DNA of 64,000 nucleotides, taken from positions 248,001-312,000 of the forward strand of contig NZ_CANNGO010000004.1 of the NCBI RefSeq assembly GCF_947504215.1, in the 5' to 3' direction. The stretch comes from an uncultured Ruegeria sp. (lineage in GTDB: Bacteria; Pseudomonadota; Alphaproteobacteria; Rhodobacterales; Rhodobacteraceae). Each line of letters opens with the position of its first letter. The stretch's first letter is position 1. A model generated the notes under the pieces. It searched no databases and was not told the DNA's origin. It saw only the letters and a list, made by a program, of their open reading frames with translations. A program made the position numbers and the translations under genes. This document shows positions 54,180-61,449 of the stretch, one piece after another.

Positions 54180-54724
54180 GCGACGCATCCCTCATCGACG
54201 AGTTACCGGGCGAGTTACTGATGTGGATACTCATTGTCTCGGAATTGCTTGTGTTTGGCGCGGGACTGGTCGCTTTCATGAGCGTCCGCCTGACCGACCC
54301 GGTTGGCTTTGCCGAGGCGCAGTCTCATCTGTATCGCACCGGTGCGGCCCTGAACACGGCGGTTCTGGTCACATCCGGATACTTGGCGGCACAGGCGTTG
54401 CATTGGCGCCGCGCCGCCCAGCGCGTCGCGGCACGAATAGCCCTGATTGGCGCGTCCGCACTGGGTGTCGTTTTCCTGTTCATCAAGGGCACGGAATACG
54501 CAGGCAAAGCAGCGCAGGGCATCACGTTCGAGACCCACCCGTTCTTCATGTTCTACTATCTGCTGACGGGGTTTCACGCCGCCCATGTGCTGGCAGGTAC
54601 TGCTATCCTGCTGCTGGTTGCCTGGCGGGATGACCCCCGCAACGTCGAGGCTGGCGCGCAATTCTGGCACATGGTCGATCTGGTGTGGATCATGTTGTTT
54701 CCAGTGATCTACCTGTTGGGATAA
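54176..54724 (+). CDS. norE: NorE, cytochrome c oxidase subunit III-like protein
   Basis: A 182-residue membrane protein with about five helices, of haem-copper oxidase subunit III type (LPGELLMWILIVSELLVFGAGLVAFM; FETHPFFMFYYLLTGFHAAHVLAG; QFWHMVDLVWIMLFPVIYLLG). It is auxiliary for NO reductase. The ATG overlaps the norD stop (ATGA). Confidence 0.92.
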   Translation: MSDASLIDELPGELLMWILIVSELLVFGAGLVAFMSVRLTDPVGFAEAQSHLYRTGAALNTAVLVTSGYLAAQALHWRRAAQRVAARIALIGASALGVVFLFIKGTEYAGKAAQGITFETHPFFMFYYLLTGFHAAHVLAGTAILLLVAWRDDPRNVEAGAQFWHMVDLVWIMLFPVIYLLG

Positions 54725-54729
54725 GAGCG

Positions 54730-55017
54730 GTGCCCAAAGCTTCATCTTTTCGCAAATACTCCCGCCGGAGGCACCCTAACTCTCTCTCATGCGCATGGCT
54801 CACTCTGTTGACGCTGAGTTCTGTCACAGCGCTACTGACGAAGCTGCCCGGCATGCCAGAGATTGCCGCAGCGGGTATTCTGTTGCTTGCTTTGATCAAA
54901 ACACGCGTAATTCTCGCCCGCTACCTCGACCTTGCCCAAAGTCCGGCCTGGTTGCGCGGGTTCACATTGGTTCTGACGGCTTTCGCGGTCGTGATCTTTG
55001 TTCTCTATTTGATTTGA
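54730..55017 (+). CDS. norF: NorF-like small membrane protein
   Basis: About 95 residues with two or three helices in the conserved part (AWLTLLTLSSVTALLTKLP; AAAGILLLALIKTRVILARYL; LRGFTLVLTAFAVVIFVLYLI), typical of NorF/subunit IV-like proteins. GTG 54730 is the best start after the norE stop. From there residues 5-16 are a translation of an intergenic repeat (SSFRKYSRRRHP). No in-frame ATG exists after the repeat, so the true N-terminus is unclear or was remodelled by the repeat. Confidence 0.7.
   Translation: MPKASSFRKYSRRRHPNSLSCAWLTLLTLSSVTALLTKLPGMPEIAAAGILLLALIKTRVILARYLDLAQSPAWLRGFTLVLTAFAVVIFVLYLI
54740..54772. repeat. Short GC-rich interspersed repeat, copy 2 (norE/norF junction)
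   Basis: Shares 29 of 33 bases, including the exact 19-mer AAATACTCCCGCCGGAGGC, with 38267-38299. It lies just after the norE stop, within the apparent 5' coding end of norF. Relative to transcription it is inverted compared with copy 1. Confidence 0.7.
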
Positions 55018-55023
55018 GTGCGG

Positions 55024-55046
55024 AAAAAAGCCGCCCGACGGGCGGC
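55024..55046 (-). terminator. Rho-independent terminator of hemA
   Basis: The stem GCCGCCC/GGGCGGC with loop GTC (minus strand) is followed by TTTTTTCCG. It lies 26 bp past the hemA stop and also separates hemA from the convergent norF. Confidence 0.85.
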
Positions 55047-55072
55047 AATTCTCCAAACAAGTGACGCTTTGA

Positions 55073-56296
55073 CTATTGTGCCGCCATCGGCATCCTTGCG
55101 ATCTGACACCGCTGCCACAGAACCGACAATGCGCCGACCAGATGGGCGATATCTTCGTCCGTATGAACCGGAGATGGCGTGATCCGCAGACGCTCGGTGC
55201 CCTTGGGAACGGTTGGGTAGTTGATCGGCTGGATGTAAATACCGAATTCCTCCAACAGTGTGTCCGAGATGAATTTGCATTTGACCGGATCACCAACCAT
55301 CACCGGGATGATGTGGCTTGGATTGTGCAGGTATGGAATACCTTCAGCATCTAACCGGGCTCGAACCTGTGCGACGCGGACCTTTTGCAAATCACGTTCA
55401 CAATTTGACCGTTTCAGATGTCGGATCGAAGCCGCTGCGCCTGCCGCAATAGACGGTGGCAAAGCCGTTGTGAAGATAAACCCACTGGCAAAGCTGCGCA
55501 CAAAATCACACAGCGCCGCCGATGCCGCGATATAGCCGCCGACCACGCCGAATGCTTTGCCCAGCGTGCCTTCGATCACTGTCAGGCGATGCATCAGACC
55601 CTCGCGTTCGGCAATACCGCCGCCACGTGGACCGTAAAGCCCAACGGCGTGGACCTCATCCAGATATGTCATGGCGCCGTATTTGTCGGCCAGATCGCAG
55701 ATCTCTTTGATGGGGGCGATATCGCCATCCATGGAATAGACCGATTCAAAGGCAATCATCTTGGGGGCGTCACGATCTGCGGCAGCCAGCTTGGCCTCAA
55801 GATCTGCCAGATCGTTATGCCCCCAAATCACCTTCTGCGCGCGCGAATGACGAATACCTTCGATCATCGACGCGTGGTTCAATGCATCCGAGAACACGAT
55901 CAAGCCTGGGATTTTAGCAGCGAGCGTTCCCAGGGCAGCCCAGTTCGACACATACCCCGAGGTAAACAACAGCGCGGCTTCTTTATCGTGCAGATCAGCA
56001 AGCTCTGCCTCCAACAGGACGTGATCATGCGTTGTTCCGGAGATGTTACGCGTGCCGCCTGCGCCCGCGCCACAACGGTTCAACGCGTCATGCATAGCGC
56101 CAATTACCGCAGGATGTTGCCCCATGCCCAGATAGTCGTTTGAACACCAGATCCGCACGTCGCGCTGGGTGGTGCCATCAGTCTGCCGCGCGTTTGGGAA
56201 AGACCCGCAGCGCCGTTGCAGGTCGATGAAAACGCGGTAGTTTCCTTCGTCCCTCAGATCATCGAGGCTGCTGCTAAAAAATCGCTCGTAGTCCAT
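55073..56296 (-). CDS. hemA: 5-aminolevulinate synthase
   Basis: A 407-residue PLP enzyme condensing glycine and succinyl-CoA, the first step of haem synthesis in alphaproteobacteria. It shows [50 protein letters not shown] and the PLP Lys in [21 protein letters not shown] 56296 follows GGGAG; the frame is open upstream through the promoter but the extra residues are not conserved-looking. A Dnr/Fnr-type dyad lies 61 bp upstream, so this copy is probably induced to supply haem during denitrification. Confidence 0.96.
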   Translation of the reverse strand: MDYERFFSSSLDDLRDEGNYRVFIDLQRRCGSFPNARQTDGTTQRDVRIWCSNDYLGMGQHPAVIGAMHDALNRCGAGAGGTRNISGTTHDHVLLEAELADLHDKEAALLFTSGYVSNWAALGTLAAKIPGLIVFSDALNHASMIEGIRHSRAQKVIWGHNDLADLEAKLAAADRDAPKMIAFESVYSMDGDIAPIKEICDLADKYGAMTYLDEVHAVGLYGPRGGGIAEREGLMHRLTVIEGTLGKAFGVVGGYIAASAALCDFVRSFASGFIFTTALPPSIAAGAAASIRHLKRSNCERDLQKVRVAQVRARLDAEGIPYLHNPSHIIPVMVGDPVKCKFISDTLLEEFGIYIQPINYPTVPKGTERLRITPSPVHTDEDIAHLVGALSVLWQRCQIARMPMAAQ

Positions 56297-56357
56297 CTCG
56301 CTTGCTCCCGGGAATACTGGCTTTGGCCGAGCGTAGGCGCGCGGCGCCCCCCGTGAC

Positions 56358-56371
56358 ATGACAATTGTCAA
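56358..56371. promoter_or_regulatory. Dnr/NnrR/Fnr-type box between hemA and dnr
   Basis: Read on the minus strand it is TTGACAATTGTCAT, one mismatch from the perfect dyad, with a fully palindromic core TGACAATTGTCA. It lies 61 bp upstream of hemA and about 105 bp before the regulator start, so it could serve both. Confidence 0.75.
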
Positions 56372-56477
56372 GTTCGGGCAACGGAAAAAGACGGGTGCGC
56401 CAGATACCGGTTTCGGATAGCCTATGGATGAGGGATGTACCGGTCAGACCACCGACCAGGGAAAAGGGGGACCCTTC

Positions 56478-57215
56478 GTGGCGTATGAAGCACAAAAAGC
56501 GATCGCTCGACAGTCGCTTTTGCTTAAAAGCTTACCGGAACACCACATCGACACATTGCTCAGCCATGCGATCTGGCGGGAATATGACCGGGGCGAGACG
56601 ATCTTTCTTCAAGAGGAAGAAGCCAAGGCCATTCATGTGGTGCTGGCGGGATGGGTCAAATTGTTCCGCATGTCACCATCCGGCGCCGAGGCTGTGGTAA
56701 GTGTCTTTACCCGTGGCGAAAGCTTTGGTGAGGCTGTTGCCTTGCGCAATGTCCCCTACCCTGTTTCCGCTGAAGCAGTATCTCCTTGCCAAGTCATGCA
56801 TCTGCCCAGCCCGGTTCTGCTGTCCCTGATGCGCGAAGACGCGGAAATCGGCGTTTCGATTCTGGCGGCTACGTTTACCCATTTGCATTCTCTGGTGTCC
56901 CAGCTTGAACAACTGAAGGCGCAGACTGGCGCGCAAAGGGTGGCCGAGTTTTTGTTGAACCTGTGCGACAGTGACACCGGGGATTGTGATGTTGAACTGC
57001 CATATGACAAATTGCTGATTGCCGGACGTTTGGGCATGAAACCCGAGAGCCTGAGCCGCGCGTTCTCACGGTTGAAATCCGTTGGCGTTAAGATCAACCG
57101 AAACCACGCAGAGATTGCCAATATTGAAGCATTACGGGATTACGCTGACAGCGACCATCAGAGAGGCCGCCTGGCGGGCATCGCTGCGGTTCCCCGCAGC
57201 GGGAACCAATCTTAA
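56478..57215 (+). CDS. Crp/Fnr-family regulator, Dnr/NnrR type
   Basis: About 245 residues from GTG 56478, chosen because AGGGGG lies just upstream; ATG 56424 would add 18 residues. The cNMP-like sensor domain (YDRGETIFLQEEEAKAIHVVLAGWVKLF, FGEAVALRN) is followed by a dimerisation helix and an HTH, ELPYDKLLIAGRLGMKPESLSRAFSRLKSVGV. It lacks the N-terminal Cys set of Fnr, so it is not an oxygen-sensing Fe-S protein. It is more like Dnr, which senses NO through haem. It is the best candidate to read the seven dyads in this window. Confidence 0.88.
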   Translation: MAYEAQKAIARQSLLLKSLPEHHIDTLLSHAIWREYDRGETIFLQEEEAKAIHVVLAGWVKLFRMSPSGAEAVVSVFTRGESFGEAVALRNVPYPVSAEAVSPCQVMHLPSPVLLSLMREDAEIGVSILAATFTHLHSLVSQLEQLKAQTGAQRVAEFLLNLCDSDTGDCDVELPYDKLLIAGRLGMKPESLSRAFSRLKSVGVKINRNHAEIANIEALRDYADSDHQRGRLAGIAAVPRSGNQS

Positions 57216-57275
57216 CGGATTTTCTTACCTCGTTCCGCGTTCACCGCGCTCGGGCCGCTGGGAATCACTAATGTC

Positions 57276-57986
57276 TCAAAGCTGTAGGTCTTTACCCAAA
57301 CCGGCCTTCGCGTCTTTCAGGAAACCTTGCGCGGCAGTTGCTGCGGCAGTGATGTGCGTCTCAACAGCCTGAAGGGCGGCATTCGGGTCACGGCTGAGGA
57401 TCGCATCGTGGATTGCCGTCAACTGTTTGAGCCCCTTGCCGTCGCGACTGCGGGTCGAAAGCGTCAAGGCGCGTAGGCGACTGATCCGACCGTTAAGGCG
57501 CTGAACAATCTCCCAAGCTACGATATGTCCCGCCTCCTTGAAGATAAGCTCGTAAAAGCGCGTCGTGGCCTGCAAGAGATTGGCCCATTCAGTGTCACCC
57601 ATTGCCGTCTTTATATAGTTCAGTGCTCGGTCGAGTTCGGGGGCAAAATTCTGCCCATGCCGTTGAGCACAGGTCGCAGCTGCTGCGCCTTCAAGTAACA
57701 GGCGTACATCATAAATCTGCTTGGCTTGAGCCCAGTCCAGGGTCGAGACAACGGGGCCACGGTTGGGAAGGATTTCCACCAGACCCTCCGCTTCCAGAAA
57801 ACGAATTGTCTCGCGGATCACCGTCCGACTGACGCCAAGCTGATCACAAAGCGGTCGCTCGACAAGTCGCTGACCCGGGGCAAAACGTCCATCAATGATC
57901 GCTTCGCGCAACCTGTCTTGCACAATATCGCGCAGGGTCTGTGGCGCTTTGTCGATTTTTTGCAAAGGGGGTTCTGAGGATTTCAT
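57276..57986 (-). CDS. GntR-family (FadR/FCD) transcriptional regulator
   Basis: About 236 residues. The winged HTH (LRDIVQDRLREAIIDGRFAPGQRLVERPLCDQLGVSRTVIRETIRFLEAEGLVEI) is followed by an all-helical FCD ligand domain with metal-site-like residues in YDVRLLLEGAAAATCAQRH and AIHDAILSRD. ATG 57986 fits family length. ATG 58040 would add 18 residues; an ATG at 58055 lies inside a palindromic operator and is unlikely. It is divergent from the DUF1185/hydrolase/monooxygenase operon, which it probably controls. Confidence 0.88.
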   Translation of the reverse strand: MKSSEPPLQKIDKAPQTLRDIVQDRLREAIIDGRFAPGQRLVERPLCDQLGVSRTVIRETIRFLEAEGLVEILPNRGPVVSTLDWAQAKQIYDVRLLLEGAAAATCAQRHGQNFAPELDRALNYIKTAMGDTEWANLLQATTRFYELIFKEAGHIVAWEIVQRLNGRISRLRALTLSTRSRDGKGLKQLTAIHDAILSRDPNAALQAVETHITAAATAAQGFLKDAKAGLGKDLQL

Positions 57987-58042
57987 CAGGGATTTCGTAT
58001 CCGCGTTGGGTTCTGGGGACAAGTAAGATTGACCTATCATAG

Positions 58043-58056
58043 TATGGTATACCATA
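58043..58056. promoter_or_regulatory. Palindromic operator for the GntR regulator
   Basis: TATGGTATACCATA is a perfect 14-bp palindrome with the GGT-N2-ACC-like core of FadR-subfamily operators. It lies in the gap between gntR and the divergent catabolic operon, 36 bp before the latter's first ATG. Autoregulation plus operon repression is expected. Confidence 0.75.
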
Positions 58057-58091
58057 TTACCAATCGAATCACATCATCAAAGGAACACCCA

Positions 58092-58694
58092 ATGCCCGCT
58101 GAGGTTCGCAAAACGCTTCTGTATGAAGAAAATACGCTGATCGAAGGCGGCAAGGTGGCTGAAAACCCGCTAAAGCTGATTGCTGCGATGGCTGTAATCC
58201 GCAACCCATGGGCCGGTGCGGGCTTTGTCGACGACCTGTCCCCCGAGATCCGCGATTGCGCCCCGGGACTGGGGCAGATGCTGACTGAAATGATTTTGAA
58301 CGCCGCCGGGAGCGGCGATCATGTAGAAGCCTATGGAAAATCTGCAATCGTTGGATTGAACGGTGAAGTCGAACATGCCTCGGCCCTGATTCACACCTTG
58401 CACTTTGGCAACCACTATCGGAATGCGGTCGGGGCAAAATCCTATCTGTCGTTCTGCAATACGCGGGGTCCGGCCAATGCGCCGTTGATGATCCCATTGA
58501 TGGACAAGAACGACGGGGGCAGGCGGTCGCACTATCTGACGATCCAGACGTCGGTCGCGGATGCGCCAGCTGCGGATGAGATTCTGATCGCGCTCGGGGC
58601 CTCGATCGGTGGTCGCCCGCATCACAGGATCGGCGATCGATATCAGGACCTCAAGGAATTGGGCCATGACGTTGACAACCCGGCAGCTGTCTGA
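58092..58694 (+). CDS. Amino acid synthesis (DUF1185, PF06684)-family protein
   Basis: A 200-residue protein with family blocks AVIRNPWAGAGFVDDLSPEI, GKSAIVGLNGEVEHASALIHT and the C-terminal GASIGGRPHHRIGDRYQD. The biochemical role of the family is not established; members sit in catabolic operons. ATG 58092 follows AAAGGAA. It is the first gene of the GntR-controlled operon and overlaps the hydrolase by 29 bp. Confidence 0.85.
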   Translation: MPAEVRKTLLYEENTLIEGGKVAENPLKLIAAMAVIRNPWAGAGFVDDLSPEIRDCAPGLGQMLTEMILNAAGSGDHVEAYGKSAIVGLNGEVEHASALIHTLHFGNHYRNAVGAKSYLSFCNTRGPANAPLMIPLMDKNDGGRRSHYLTIQTSVADAPAADEILIALGASIGGRPHHRIGDRYQDLKELGHDVDNPAAV

Positions 58695-59484
58695 GTCTGC
58701 AAGCCACGTGACGTTCAGAGATCACGGCGCGGGTACGCCTGTGGTTCTGCTGCATGGCGTTGGAATGCAATCAGCCGCCTGGGAACCGCAGATCGCCTCG
58801 CTGTGCCAAACCGGTCGGGTGATCGCAGTTGATATGCCGGGACATGGGGGCAGCGCGCCCTTGCCAATGGACAGCCAATTGCCCGATTTCGTGGCGTGGT
58901 TGAATGATGTTGTGCGAACCTTGGACCTTGGCCCAGTGGCCGTTGCAGGGCATTCCATGGGCGCGTTAGTCGCTTTGGGATTTGCTATTGAATACCCGGA
59001 TTTGACGTCCCGTGTCGCCTTGCTGAATGGCGTCTACCGCAGGGATGCCGCCGCCACCGAGGCGGTGATCGCGCGCGCAGCAGAAATCACTGCAGGCCGC
59101 TTTGATCTTGAAACCCCACTTACGCGATGGTTCGGCAACAACCCCATAGAAAAAACCGCACGAGCCAAGGTCGCGGAATGGCTCAGCTCGGTCGATCAAG
59201 ATGGATACGCCACAGCCTATGCCGCCTTTGCACGTGGTGACGCAACATATGCCGACAGAATGGCATCGCTAGAATGCCCATTGCTGGCAATCACAGGTGA
59301 CGGTGACCCAAACTCGACCCCTGAAATGGCAAGCGCCATGGCGGCAGCCGTGGAAAATGGTCGCGCTGTGATCATCAAAGGGCATCGCCATATGGTAAAC
59401 CTAACCGCACCTGACACTGTGACGGCGCATCTTTTGGACTGGCTAGACCAGGGCCAGCCCATCCTGCAACGGAAGCTGCAATGA
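58666..59484 (+). CDS. Alpha/beta-hydrolase (TgnD-like by context)
   Basis: A 272-residue alpha/beta-hydrolase. The oxyanion-loop motif is VVLLHGVGMQSAAWEPQ, the nucleophile elbow VAGHSMGALVAL (Ser), an acidic residue lies in AITGDGDPNSTP, and the catalytic His is in IKGHRHMVNLTAPD. It begins within the DUF1185 3' end. Next to a flavin reductase, a luciferase-like monooxygenase and an aldehyde dehydrogenase it could hydrolyse the ring-opened N-methylformamido intermediate, as TgnD does in trigonelline breakdown. The substrate is inference. Confidence 0.87.
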   Translation: MTLTTRQLSESASHVTFRDHGAGTPVVLLHGVGMQSAAWEPQIASLCQTGRVIAVDMPGHGGSAPLPMDSQLPDFVAWLNDVVRTLDLGPVAVAGHSMGALVALGFAIEYPDLTSRVALLNGVYRRDAAATEAVIARAAEITAGRFDLETPLTRWFGNNPIEKTARAKVAEWLSSVDQDGYATAYAAFARGDATYADRMASLECPLLAITGDGDPNSTPEMASAMAAAVENGRAVIIKGHRHMVNLTAPDTVTAHLLDWLDQGQPILQRKLQ

Positions 59485-60401
59485 CCCCGAATGATACGCG
59501 CGCTTTGCGCAATGCTTTTGGAACTTTCATGACCGGCGTCACAGTTGTGACCTCGCAGGATAAATCCGGTCACCCGCTTGGATTTACCGCCAACTCGTTC
59601 ACTTCGGTGTCGCTGGATCCGCCCTTGGTACTGGTCTGCCTCGCCAATAGCTCGCGCAACTATGACGCCTTGGTGCAGGCCGAGGGGTTTGCCGTAAATG
59701 TCCTGTCCGAAACCCAGATCGACATTTCGAATACTTTTGCGCAACCCGTCGAAGATCGGTTTGCAGACATTGACTGGCGCCACGGGCCGCAAGGTTCACC
59801 GATCCTGGACGGCGTGTCGGCTTGGTTTGATTGCACCTTGCATCAGACCGTGGACGCGGGTGATCACGTGATCCTGATCGGTGCCGTCAAAGCCTTTGAC
59901 AGCACATCGGCACCGGGGCTTGGATATGCGCATGGGGCGTATGTGGCGCCTTCAACCGCGGCAGAGGCGCTTTCGCAAAACACCAATCTGGTCGTGTCTG
60001 CCCTGATCGAGCGGAACGGAGAGATATTGCTGGTCGATGATGGAACCGGAGGGCTTGGGTTGCCCGAAATGGTCGCAACCAAGCTGGGGGCGACGGCGGC
60101 ACTGAAACAGCTGATCGAAAACACCGGCCTGACGGCACAGCCAGGATTTGTCTATTCCGTGTTTGAAGATATCGGTCGCAGAATTCAGCACATCTCATTT
60201 CTGTGTCAGGCTGAACAGGGTACCCCGCAAACCGGTGCTTTTGTGCCACTGGAGGCGTCGTCTTTTCACGATGTCACGGATCCCGCCATCCTGACCATGC
60301 TGGAACGTCTGGCCGAGGAAGCCGAGCTTGGTAATTTCGGCATCTACTATGGCAATCAGAATTCAGGCGAAGTTCGCCCGGTCGCGACAAAGGGTCTTTA
60401 A
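59481..60401 (+). CDS. Flavin reductase with C-terminal degenerate Nudix-like domain
   Basis: A 306-residue protein. The N-terminal ~160 residues are a FMN-binding flavin reductase domain (FGTFMTGVTVVTS, GFTANSFTSVSLDPPLVLVCL, HGPQGSPILDGVSAWFDC). Residues ~175-300 resemble a Nudix fold (NTNLVVSALIERNGEILLVDDG, LPEMVATKLGATAALKQLIENTGL) but lack the catalytic REUxEE glutamates, so pyrophosphatase activity is unlikely. It probably supplies reduced flavin to the monooxygenase encoded next, which begins immediately after its stop. It overlaps the hydrolase by 4 bp. Confidence 0.85.
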   Translation: MTPNDTRALRNAFGTFMTGVTVVTSQDKSGHPLGFTANSFTSVSLDPPLVLVCLANSSRNYDALVQAEGFAVNVLSETQIDISNTFAQPVEDRFADIDWRHGPQGSPILDGVSAWFDCTLHQTVDAGDHVILIGAVKAFDSTSAPGLGYAHGAYVAPSTAAEALSQNTNLVVSALIERNGEILLVDDGTGGLGLPEMVATKLGATAALKQLIENTGLTAQPGFVYSVFEDIGRRIQHISFLCQAEQGTPQTGAFVPLEASSFHDVTDPAILTMLERLAEEAELGNFGIYYGNQNSGEVRPVATKGL

Positions 60402-60402
60402 A

Positions 60403-61440
60403 ATGCACTTTTCCTTGTTTGTTCATATGGAGCGCACCTCGCCAGATCAGGATCAACGCCAGCTGTATGATGACTTTCTAGCGCTTGCCAAAATGGCGGA
60501 TGAAGGCGGGATGCATGCTGTCTGGACCGGTGAGCATCACGGGATGGATTTCACCATTTCACCGAACCCGTTCCTTAATCTGGTCGATCTGGCACGGCAA
60601 ACCAAAAACGTGCGGCTGGGCACAGGTACCATCGTGGCACCGTTCTGGCACCCGATACGGTTGGCGGGTGAGGCCGCAATGGCGGATATGATCGTCGAAG
60701 GTCGTCTGGATCTGGGCATTGCGCGCGGCGCCTATAACTATGAATACCAGCGCATGATGCCCGGCATGGACGCATGGGAGGCTGGCCAGCGCATGCGCGA
60801 AATTATTCCCGCGCTACAGGGATTATGGCAAGGCGACTATGCGCAGGATGGCGAATTTCACGCGTTCCCGACCGCGACGTCTTCGCCCAAACCTGTGCAG
60901 GATGGCGGGCCGCCAATATGGGTTGCCGCGCGCGATCCCAACACACATGAGTTTGCGGTCGAACACGGGTGCCATGTACAGGTCACGCCCCTTTGGCAGG
61001 GCGATGAAGAGATCATCCGGCTTATGGAGACGTTCAATGCGGCCTGTGCGAAATTCCCAGATGTGCCGCGCCCTAGGATCATGTTGCTGAACCACACCTA
61101 TATCGCCTCGGACGCGGAAGATGTCAGGTTGGCGGCTGAAGAGATCAATCGCTTTTATTGTTATTTCGGCGCGTGGTTCAAAAACGAACGGCCCGTGTCT
61201 CAGGGGTTGATCGAGACCCTAACGGACGAAGAAATCTCGGCGCATCCGTTCTATTCACCCGAGGCAATGATACGCGACAGTGTTATTGCAACGCCCGAGG
61301 ACGCGATCAAGCGCATCAAGGCCTACGAGGATCTGGGCTATGATGAGTATTCGTTCTGGATCGACAGCGGTATGAGTTTCGAGCGCAAAAAGGCATCGCT
61401 GGAACGGTTCATCAAAGACGTTATGCCAGCCTTCGCCTGA
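60403..61440 (+). CDS. Luciferase-like (LLM class) flavin-dependent monooxygenase
   Basis: A 345-residue bacterial-luciferase-fold oxygenase. Landmarks are FLALAKMADEGGMHAVWTGEHHGMDF, LGTGTIVAPFWHPIRLAGEAAMADMIVEGRLDLGIARGAYNYEY and GGPPIWVAARDPNTHEFAV. It uses reduced flavin and O2, most likely from the preceding reductase. In trigonelline catabolism the TgnB oxygenase of this class opens the N-methylpyridinium ring; gene content here matches that pathway. ATG 60403 is almost fused to the previous stop (TAAAATG). Confidence 0.88.
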   Translation: MHFSLFVHMERTSPDQDQRQLYDDFLALAKMADEGGMHAVWTGEHHGMDFTISPNPFLNLVDLARQTKNVRLGTGTIVAPFWHPIRLAGEAAMADMIVEGRLDLGIARGAYNYEYQRMMPGMDAWEAGQRMREIIPALQGLWQGDYAQDGEFHAFPTATSSPKPVQDGGPPIWVAARDPNTHEFAVEHGCHVQVTPLWQGDEEIIRLMETFNAACAKFPDVPRPRIMLLNHTYIASDAEDVRLAAEEINRFYCYFGAWFKNERPVSQGLIETLTDEEISAHPFYSPEAMIRDSVIATPEDAIKRIKAYEDLGYDEYSFWIDSGMSFERKKASLERFIKDVMPAFA

Positions 61441-61449
61441 GGAGAAGAA

